A DNA stretch of 11,252 bases from CAZDXJ01 sp964509475. Its GTDB lineage: Bacteria > Pseudomonadota > Gammaproteobacteria > Methylococcales > Methylomonadaceae. Position 1 is the stretch's first letter, and every line of letters starts with the position of its first letter. The translations under genes and the position numbers were made by a program. This document shows, piece by piece, positions 6,540-11,252 of this stretch. The DNA is taken from NCBI GenBank assembly GCA_964509475.1, contig CAZDXJ010000076.1, positions 1-11,252 of the forward strand. The letters are read 5' to 3'. Below the pieces are notes generated by a model. That model did no database searches and had not been told where the DNA came from. It saw only the letters and a program-made list of their open reading frames with translations.

Positions 6540-7166
6540 TCAACTCGTGGTCAGGCTTTTTTCCAATTGCTCTATTAATGACTGGATGGCTTGGTGTTTC
6601 ATTTTCATTGAGGCCTTGTTGACGATGAGCCGGGAACTGATATCGAGTATCCGTTCTCTCGGTTCCAGGCCGTTGGCTTTCAGGGTGTTTCCGGTTTCCA
6701 CCAGATCGACGATACAGTCGGCCAGGCCGACCAGTGGCGCCAGCTCCATGGAGCCATATAGTTTGATGATTTCAGCCTGAATACCTTGTTCGGCAAAATA
6801 GCGTTTGGCGATATTGACGTATTTTGTGGCCACCCGAACGCGTCTTTGTATTGCCGGTGCCTGTTTGGGAGCGGCGGTCATCAAGCGGCAACGGGCAATA
6901 CCCAGGTCAAGGGGTTCGTACAGGTTTTCAGCGCCTTGCTCAAGCAGTACATCCTTACCCGCGACCCCCAGGTCGGCGGCGCCATATTCGACAAAAGTCG
7001 GTACATCCGTCGCCCGGATGATGACGAGCTGGACGTCTTCGCGATTGGTTGCCAGGATAAGTTTGCGGCTTTTTTTCGGATCGTCAACTGGGACAATACC
7101 GGCCTGGGCTAATAGAGGCAGTGTTTGTTCGTAAATCCGCCCTTTTGATACGGCAATGGTCAACAT
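6540..7166 (-). CDS. hisG: ATP phosphoribosyltransferase, short (HisZ-dependent) form
   Basis: First enzyme of histidine synthesis: it joins ATP and PRPP to give phosphoribosyl-ATP. The 208-residue product is the short HisG type, made of the two catalytic domains only, without the C-terminal ACT-like regulatory domain of the about 300-residue E. coli enzyme. The PRPP-binding signature is DLVETGNTL (154-162), preceded by KLYGSMELAPLVGLADCIV (135-153). LTIAVSKGR (2-10) is the standard N-terminus. Short HisG enzymes act with HisZ, a histidyl-tRNA-synthetase-like partner, which is not in this window. An AGG 9 nt upstream supports the ATG at 7166. The gene begins 38 bp after murA and is followed after 4 bp by hisD, as in Pseudomonas. 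Confidence 0.97.
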   Translation of the reverse strand: MLTIAVSKGRIYEQTLPLLAQAGIVPVDDPKKSRKLILATNREDVQLVIIRATDVPTFVEYGAADLGVAGKDVLLEQGAENLYEPLDLGIARCRLMTAAPKQAPAIQRRVRVATKYVNIAKRYFAEQGIQAEIIKLYGSMELAPLVGLADCIVDLVETGNTLKANGLEPRERILDISSRLIVNKASMKMKHQAIQSLIEQLEKSLTTS

Positions 7167-7204
7167 TTATCAAAACCTGTTTTGAAATGGATAATAATAA
7201 CAGT

Positions 7205-8470
7205 TTATCGTGGAACCCGGCGAATGGTCGCGCCGAGTTGGGCCAGTTTCTCCTCGATATGATCATAACCCCTGTCGATATGGTAAATACGATCGACAAT
7301 GGTTTCACCTTCCGCAACCAGAGCGGCGATGACCAGACTGGCGGAAGCGCGTAAATCCGTGGCCATGACCGGTGCCGCGTTTAACTTTTCAACGCCGGTG
7401 CAGATGGCGGTATGGGCTTCCAGCTTGATATTGGCGCCCATGCGTTGCATTTCCTGAACATGCATATAACGATTTTCAAAAATCGTTTCGGTAATGACAC
7501 TGACGCCCCGGGCAATGGTGTTCATGGCGATAAACTGGGCCTGCATATCAGTCGGAAAGGCCGGATAAGGCGCCGTGCGGATGGAAACCGCTTTAGGGCG
7601 TTTAGCGTGCATATCCAGTTCAATCCAGTCGTTACCGGTCACAATTTCGGCGCCGGCTTCACGCAATTTCGCCAGTACCGCATCCAGGGTATCGGGCCGG
7701 GTATCTTTCAATTTTATTCGGCCACCGGTAATTGCGGCGGCGACCAGATAAGTTCCGGTTTCGATACGATCAGGCAGAATATCATAGTGTAAATCGTCAA
7801 TGCCAAGTTGATCAACGCCTTCAATAACGATGATATCGGTGCCCATGCCGCTGATTTTGGCACCCATTCGGTTGAGAAAATGCGCCAGATCGGTAATTTC
7901 CGGCTCTTTGGCAGCATTTTCGATAATGGTCGTGCCTTCAGCCAGGGTTGCCGCCATCATCAGGTTTTCAGTGCCGGTTACGGTGATTTGATCCAGCAGC
8001 AGGCGGCTGCCTTTTAAACGGCTGGCGCGGGCATGAATATAACCGCCTTCAACGCGGATTTCCGCGCCCATTTGTTGCAAGCCATTCAAATGGATATCGA
8101 CCGGCCGGGTGCCAATGGCACAACCACCGGGCAGGGAAACATGGGCTTGTCCAAAACGGGTCAGTAAAGGCCCCAACACCAGTATGGATGCCCGCATCGT
8201 GCGCACCAATTCATAAGGTGCTTCAAAGTTGTTCACCGGGTTGGTATCGGTTTCGATATTCATTTTTTCATCGACGATCAGATGCACACCCATCTGCCCC
8301 AGTAATTCCAGCGTTGTCGTGATGTCATGCAAATGGGGTATGTTGCCGATACGCACCGGTTTGGTGGATAACAGGGTTGCGGCAAGAATGGGCAAGGCCG
8401 AGTTTTTGGCGCCGGAGATGCGTAATTCGCCGGATAAGGGTTTACCGCCGGTAATAATAAGTTTGTCCAT
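7205..8470 (-). CDS. murA: UDP-N-acetylglucosamine 1-carboxyvinyltransferase
   Basis: Cytoplasmic enzyme that transfers enolpyruvate from PEP to UDP-GlcNAc, the first committed step of peptidoglycan synthesis and the target of fosfomycin. The 421-residue product starts MDKLIITGGKPLSGELRISG, the normal family N-terminus. K22 and N23 (SGAKNSALP) bind substrate, and the loop cysteine is C117 (LPGGCAIGTRPVD). Cysteine here predicts fosfomycin sensitivity at the target, since intrinsically resistant MurA proteins have Asp at this position. PAFPTDMQAQF and the ending IEEKLAQLGATIRRV are also typical. The frame is open for 60 more codons upstream, but these run into mlaB and match nothing in the family. 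No good Shine-Dalgarno precedes the ATG. It follows mlaB by 62 bp, where an ibaG/bolA-like gene is usually found, and precedes hisG by 38 bp. Confidence 0.98.
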   Translation of the reverse strand: MDKLIITGGKPLSGELRISGAKNSALPILAATLLSTKPVRIGNIPHLHDITTTLELLGQMGVHLIVDEKMNIETDTNPVNNFEAPYELVRTMRASILVLGPLLTRFGQAHVSLPGGCAIGTRPVDIHLNGLQQMGAEIRVEGGYIHARASRLKGSRLLLDQITVTGTENLMMAATLAEGTTIIENAAKEPEITDLAHFLNRMGAKISGMGTDIIVIEGVDQLGIDDLHYDILPDRIETGTYLVAAAITGGRIKLKDTRPDTLDAVLAKLREAGAEIVTGNDWIELDMHAKRPKAVSIRTAPYPAFPTDMQAQFIAMNTIARGVSVITETIFENRYMHVQEMQRMGANIKLEAHTAICTGVEKLNAAPVMATDLRASASLVIAALVAEGETIVDRIYHIDRGYDHIEEKLAQLGATIRRVPR

Positions 8471-8532
8471 GGCTGGTTGCAAAGTGATTAATGGAGATAG
8501 ACAACAATCCGATAGGGGTATAACCGATTCGT

Positions 8533-8844
8533 TCAGGGTTTCATCTGGAGCATTGACTCCAGGCCGCTCAGTTTGGCGATAGCGAGTAATTGTGCAGGTA
8601 TATTTTCCAGAAATAACTGGATTTTTTTTATCCGGGCCATTTTGATCCATTCCAAAAGTAATGCCAGGCCGGCGCTGTCGGTCGTTGTTACCTGTTTTAA
8701 ATCCAAAATAAGAGCGTGCATGTCGTTATTGAAAGTCAGTAACTCAATCGTGTTTTTGTCAATCGTGGCAAAGGTCAATTCACCTTCGATCATAAATGTG
8801 CCGGGCCGGATTGCGTGGACGATGAGTCGTTTATTGGTTTTCAT
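8533..8844 (-). CDS. mlaB: MlaB, STAS-domain subunit of the phospholipid ABC transporter
   Basis: Small cytoplasmic STAS-domain protein that binds and stabilises the MlaF ATPase in the MlaFEDB complex. The 103-residue product spans one STAS domain. Strands run through LIVHAIRPGTFMIEGELTF (7-25) and ALILDLKQVTTTD (44-56). The loop DSAGLALLLEW (56-66) is the conserved STAS anion/ligand loop that contacts MlaF in E. coli. The ATG at 8844 lies inside the last codons of mlaD (14-bp overlap), giving MKTNKRLIV; a longer frame opens 15 codons earlier but overlaps mlaD further and adds no recognisable domain. Isolated STAS proteins are also anti-sigma antagonists, but position behind mlaFED makes MlaB the best call. 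No mlaC lies between mlaD and this gene. Confidence 0.88.
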   Translation of the reverse strand: MKTNKRLIVHAIRPGTFMIEGELTFATIDKNTIELLTFNNDMHALILDLKQVTTTDSAGLALLLEWIKMARIKKIQLFLENIPAQLLAIAKLSGLESMLQMKP

Positions 8845-9307
8845 CGCTGCCGGAGTCTTTGAACAGAAATTGGCCGATAATTTCTTCAAGCACCAACGCG
8901 GATTGAGTGATTTCTATTTCACTGCCGTCCCGTAAATAGTCTTCCGAGCCACCCGGTTCAAGGCTGATATATTGCTCGCCCAGCAAACCGGCGGTAAAAA
9001 TACTGGCCGAAGTGTCGTCTGGCAAGGTATTGTATTGCTTGTCAATATTCATTTCGACAACCGATTGGAAGCTGTTTTTGTCAAAATAAATTGCGCTTAC
9101 CCGGCCTATTTTAACACCGGCAACCGATACCGGTGAACGCACTTTCAGGCCGCCCGAATTTTCAAAGCGGGCAATAACCCGGAAACCTTCGTCCTGTTCG
9201 ATAAAGGAAGCCAGGTTGCTGACTTGCAGGGCAAGAAAGAACAGCGCGGCAATACCGGATGCGACAAACAGACCGACCAGTATATCCAATGTTTTTGAAT
9301 GCTGCAT
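8831..9307 (-). CDS. mlaD: MlaD, MCE-domain phospholipid-binding subunit
   Basis: Inner-membrane-anchored periplasmic protein that forms a hexameric ring with a central lipid channel on top of MlaE. The 158-residue product has one N-terminal transmembrane helix (about residues 8-30, ILVGLFVASGIAALFFLALQV) followed by a single MCE domain (about 41-118): RFENSGGLKVRSPVSVAGVKIGRV (48-71), then ASIFTAGLLGEQYISLEPGG (101-120). A C-terminal helix (LVLEEIIGQFLF, 138-149) probably lines the pore. It is shorter than the 183-residue E. coli protein because the tail after the helix is minimal. GGAGA (9315-9319) lies 7 nt before the ATG, and that ATG abuts the mlaE stop. The last 14 bp overlap mlaB. A signal-anchor and MCE domain rule out a soluble carrier such as MlaC. 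Confidence 0.95.
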   Translation of the reverse strand: MQHSKTLDILVGLFVASGIAALFFLALQVSNLASFIEQDEGFRVIARFENSGGLKVRSPVSVAGVKIGRVSAIYFDKNSFQSVVEMNIDKQYNTLPDDTSASIFTAGLLGEQYISLEPGGSEDYLRDGSEIEITQSALVLEEIIGQFLFKDSGSDENQ

Positions 9308-10090
9308 TTAATGGTCTCCGAACATCAGTGCGGTTAATAAAAAATCAAGTCCTAAAATAGCAAATGCTGAATTGACCACGGTGCGTGTCGTTGCCCGGCT
9401 GACTCCGCTTGATGTCGGGGTCGAATCATAACCTTCAAACAAAGCGATCCAGGAAGTGACAAAACCGAATACAATGCTTTTGATTACACCATTACCTATG
9501 TCGTCATAAAAATCGATGGCTTCCTGCATTTTTAACCAATAGGCACCTTCATCAACACCCAGCAGTCCGACCCCGACCAGCAAGCCACCCAGTATGCCAA
9601 TCATGCTGAACAAGGCGGCAAGCAGGGGCGTGGAAATACAACCGGCGAAAAAGCGGGGCGCGATAATGCGTTTGATCGGATCGACGGCGATCATTTCCAT
9701 GCCGGATAATTGTTCAGTCGCTTTCATCAAACCGATTTCGGCGGTCAATGCAGAACCGGCCCGGCCAGCGAATAAAAGCGCGCTAACAACAGGCCCCAGT
9801 TCTCTGACCAATGATGCGGCGACCATGACGCCCAGGGCTTCCTCGGCGCCAAAATCGGATAATGTGTAATATCCTTGTAATCCCAGTACCATGCCAACAA
9901 AGAATCCGGAGATACTGATCAATAAAAACGACAGAACGCCAATCGAATAAATTTGGGTGATCAGCAGTTTTGGCCGCAGTATGACCTCGATGAAACCGCT
10001 CAAGGTATGCAACAGAAAAAAACTGCCGCGACCGAGCTTGGCGAAACATTCGATGGTGATGTGGCCAAGGTGCTGTATGAATTGCAACAT
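9308..10090 (-). CDS. mlaE: MlaE, permease of the phospholipid ABC transporter
   Basis: Inner-membrane permease of the Mla system, which moves phospholipids between the outer and inner membranes to keep the outer leaflet asymmetric. The 260-residue product has the expected MlaE layout: an N-terminal amphipathic segment (about 1-40), then about five hydrophobic segments (near 47-70, 86-110, 148-178, 203-219 and 240-257). The family-defining stretch RELGPVVSALLFAGRAGSALTAEIGLMKATEQLSGMEMI lies at 96-134. The coupling region near EQLSGM (126-131) contacts MlaF. Length equals the E. coli protein. Both ends abut neighbours: its ATG directly follows the mlaF TAA, and its own TAA directly precedes the mlaD ATG, so translation is almost certainly coupled. 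Confidence 0.97.
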   Translation of the reverse strand: MLQFIQHLGHITIECFAKLGRGSFFLLHTLSGFIEVILRPKLLITQIYSIGVLSFLLISISGFFVGMVLGLQGYYTLSDFGAEEALGVMVAASLVRELGPVVSALLFAGRAGSALTAEIGLMKATEQLSGMEMIAVDPIKRIIAPRFFAGCISTPLLAALFSMIGILGGLLVGVGLLGVDEGAYWLKMQEAIDFYDDIGNGVIKSIVFGFVTSWIALFEGYDSTPTSSGVSRATTRTVVNSAFAILGLDFLLTALMFGDH

Positions 10091-10921
10091 TTAGGTTTGG
10101 TTTTTAGCCGATGAAAACAAATCATCGATATAGTTATCGTTGGAATAGTGAAAGCAAACCGGTCCATCCGGTGTGCCTTGCATGAATTGCTGCACCCAGT
10201 CGGAATCGGAGCGCTTGATTTCATCGGGCGTACCTTCACCGACAACCTTGCCATCCGACAAAACATAGATGTAATCGGCAATAGCCGCAGTTTCCTGGAC
10301 ATCGTGAGAAACGATAATGCTGGTCAGGCCCAGAATTTCATTCAATTTCTTGATCAAGTGCACCAATACGCCCATTGAAATCGGGTCCTGACCGGTAAAG
10401 GGTTCATCATACATGATCATCATCGGGTCCAGGGCAATGGCCCTGGCCAATGCCACCCGCCGGGCCATGCCGCCGGATAATTCATTGGGCATCAAATTGC
10501 GGGCGCCACGCAGGCCGACGGCTTGCAACTTGATCAAAACCAGGGTGCGGATCATTGAGTCCGGCAAGCGCGTGTGTTCCTTGATCGGGAAGGCGACATT
10601 GTCAAATACGCTCATGTCGGTAAACAGGGCGCCGCTTTGGAACAACATGCCCATGCGTTTACGCAGTTTATACAGCTCTTTTAAACGGAGTTGGTGCACA
10701 TTTTGCCCATGCACATGGATACTGCCTTGTTGCGGGCAAAGTTGACCGCCAATCAGTTTTAACAACGTGGTTTTGCCGGTGCCGCTTGGCCCCATGATGG
10801 CGGTGATTTTGCCACGTTGAATCGTTAACGAGATATTGTCAAAAATTTTCTTTTCAGCGCGCGAAAAGCTTAAGTTTCGGACCGTAACGATATTGGCTTG
10901 ATCAGAGGGGCTGTTATCCAT
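10091..10921 (-). CDS. mlaF: MlaF, ATPase of the phospholipid ABC transporter
   Basis: Cytoplasmic ABC ATPase that powers MlaE. In the 276-residue product, Walker A is GPSGTGKTT (44-52), the Q-loop glutamine is near 95 (LFQSGALF), the signature is LSGGMARR (148-155), Walker B is MIMYDEP (168-174), and the H-loop is SHD (205-207). The C-terminal tail contains DGPVCFHYSNDNYIDDLF, matching the MlaF extension that in E. coli wraps around MlaB and the neighbouring MlaF, which supports the assignment over generic ABC ATPases. ATG at 10921 is chosen because MDNSPSDQANIVTVRNLSF matches the E. coli N-terminus in length; an in-frame GTG six codons upstream is possible. Neither start has a clear Shine-Dalgarno. 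It is the first gene of the run. Confidence 0.96.
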   Translation of the reverse strand: MDNSPSDQANIVTVRNLSFSRAEKKIFDNISLTIQRGKITAIMGPSGTGKTTLLKLIGGQLCPQQGSIHVHGQNVHQLRLKELYKLRKRMGMLFQSGALFTDMSVFDNVAFPIKEHTRLPDSMIRTLVLIKLQAVGLRGARNLMPNELSGGMARRVALARAIALDPMMIMYDEPFTGQDPISMGVLVHLIKKLNEILGLTSIIVSHDVQETAAIADYIYVLSDGKVVGEGTPDEIKRSDSDWVQQFMQGTPDGPVCFHYSNDNYIDDLFSSAKNQT

Positions 10922-10956
10922 GCTGTGTAGAACACACACTCAAATTAAAATATTCT

Positions 10957-10986
10957 ATTGTCCATGACTCCAATCTGTAAAGTCAA
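10957..10986 (-). promoter_or_regulatory. Likely sigma-70-type promoter for the mla-murA-his run
   Basis: On the minus strand, TTGACT (10981-10986) as -35 (5 of 6 consensus bases) is followed after 18 bp by GACAAT (10957-10962) as -10 (4 of 6). Transcription would start about 30 nt before the mlaF ATG. A better -10 hexamer, TAGAAT (10952-10957), overlaps it but sits 23 bp from that -35. It is the best-placed promoter for mlaF; no strong internal promoter is visible before murA or hisG. Confidence 0.45.
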
Positions 10987-11201
10987 TAACTTGTGCATAT
11001 GCATTATGTTTATGAGCCTGAGTCACAAGCATTGCGTCATTTTGCTGGTTTGACTTGTTTGCATATAATGCAGATAATCACCGGATGTTATTCGGGTACA
11101 GTTTTTGACGGGATGATTGAATTCGTAAAGCCAAGCCGGTAAGGGGTTCCCGCCAGTCAGTATGACATTGGTTTTGACTCTTTTGTATTCGTGCGGCTGT
11201 G

Positions 11202-11207
11202 TATACT
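11202..11207 (+). promoter_or_regulatory. Candidate -10 box of a divergent plus-strand promoter
   Basis: TATACT matches the -10 consensus at 5 of 6 positions. A TTGACT lies upstream (11174-11179), but the 22-bp spacing is too long for a standard sigma-70 promoter; at 17 bp the hexamer is TCTTTT. An AAGGAC (11219-11224) follows, but no start codon is found within the window. It would drive a gene to the right of the window, divergent from mlaF. Confidence 0.25.
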
Positions 11208-11252
11208 ACCCCAAGAAAAAGGACAAAATAAATTTTAAATTATTACAATACA

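Larger units (their letters stand above)
10922..11252. other. Gene-free right edge with promoter-like sequence and short palindromes
   Basis: This 331-bp AT-rich stretch holds no credible coding frame on either strand. It contains TGTGT-AGA-ACACA (10924-10936), immediately upstream of the mlaF ATG, the mlaF promoter, a 10-bp palindrome TGCATATGCA (10994-11003), and a short stem with one G-U pair (11081-11095). On the plus strand there are -10-like boxes TATAAT (11064-11069) and TATACT (11202-11207), both with weak -35 partners. The last 28 bases are A/T-rich with no start codon, so if a plus-strand gene follows, it begins beyond the window. Confidence 0.5.

Noticed and set aside
7412..7792. 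Plus-strand 126-codon open frame opposite murA
   Set aside because: Antisense shadow of an intact murA, with no family match and no start signals.
8471..8650. Open frame extending murA by 60 codons upstream
   Set aside because: The extension runs antiparallel to no family sequence, overlaps mlaB in another frame, and the normal MurA N-terminus MDKLIITGG starts at 8470.
8845..8889. 15-codon N-terminal extension of mlaB
   Set aside because: It lies entirely inside the mlaD coding sequence and adds no STAS sequence; the ATG at 8844 gives the typical STAS start.
10922..10939. GTG start for mlaF at 10939
   Set aside because: It adds six residues (VCVLHS) absent from the E. coli N-terminus and has no ribosome binding site; kept only as an alternative.
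11174..11207. TTGACT ... TATACT as a standard sigma-70 promoter
   Set aside because: The spacing is 22 bp, well outside the usual 16-18 bp; only the -10 box was kept, at low confidence.

Overview
This window is a compact block of housekeeping genes from a gammaproteobacterium, with every protein-coding gene on the minus strand. Read in the direction of transcription (right to left) the order is mlaF-mlaE-mlaD-mlaB-murA-hisG-hisD-hisC, then petA-petB-petC, then sspA-sspB. The gene families, the beta/gamma-type bc1 subunits and this gene order match the neighbourhood known from Pseudomonas and relatives. Base composition is moderate (I judge roughly 45-50% GC by eye). A methanotroph-like (Methylococcales) or similar environmental gammaproteobacterium would fit, but the genus is a guess.

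Right part (7205-10921): a retrograde phospholipid-transport ABC system of the inner membrane (MlaF ATPase, MlaE permease, MlaD MCE-domain substrate-binding protein, MlaB STAS subunit) precedes murA, the first committed step of peptidoglycan synthesis. The genes are packed stop-to-start or overlapping. Two genes normally found here in enterics and pseudomonads are absent: mlaC (between mlaD and mlaB) and ibaG/bolA-like (between mlaB and murA). Both envelope functions appear to be co-transcribed, and histidine genes hisG (short form), hisD and hisC follow with gaps of 4-38 bp, so one transcript could cover 10921 to 4128.

Middle part (1240-3960): the three-subunit cytochrome bc1 complex (Rieske protein, cytochrome b, cytochrome c1) as a tight petABC operon with its own likely extended -10 promoter in the 167-bp gap after hisC. 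Cytochrome b carries a PVWY Qo motif and an unusually long C-terminal tail of about 65 residues.

Left part (92-1089): sspA-sspB, the stringent starvation proteins. SspA binds RNA polymerase and SspB is the ClpXP adaptor, and here it has a recognisable ClpX-docking tail. An extended -10 promoter lies just upstream, and an 11-bp perfect AT-rich inverted repeat separates this pair from petC.

The right edge (10922-11252) has no gene. It holds the likely mlaF promoter, a few short palindromes, and plus-strand promoter-like sequence that may drive a divergent gene beyond the window. I found no tRNA, rRNA, CRISPR array, insertion sequence, phage gene or defence system. The window looks like core genome; the points worth a second look are lineage variations in known machines, not a new system.
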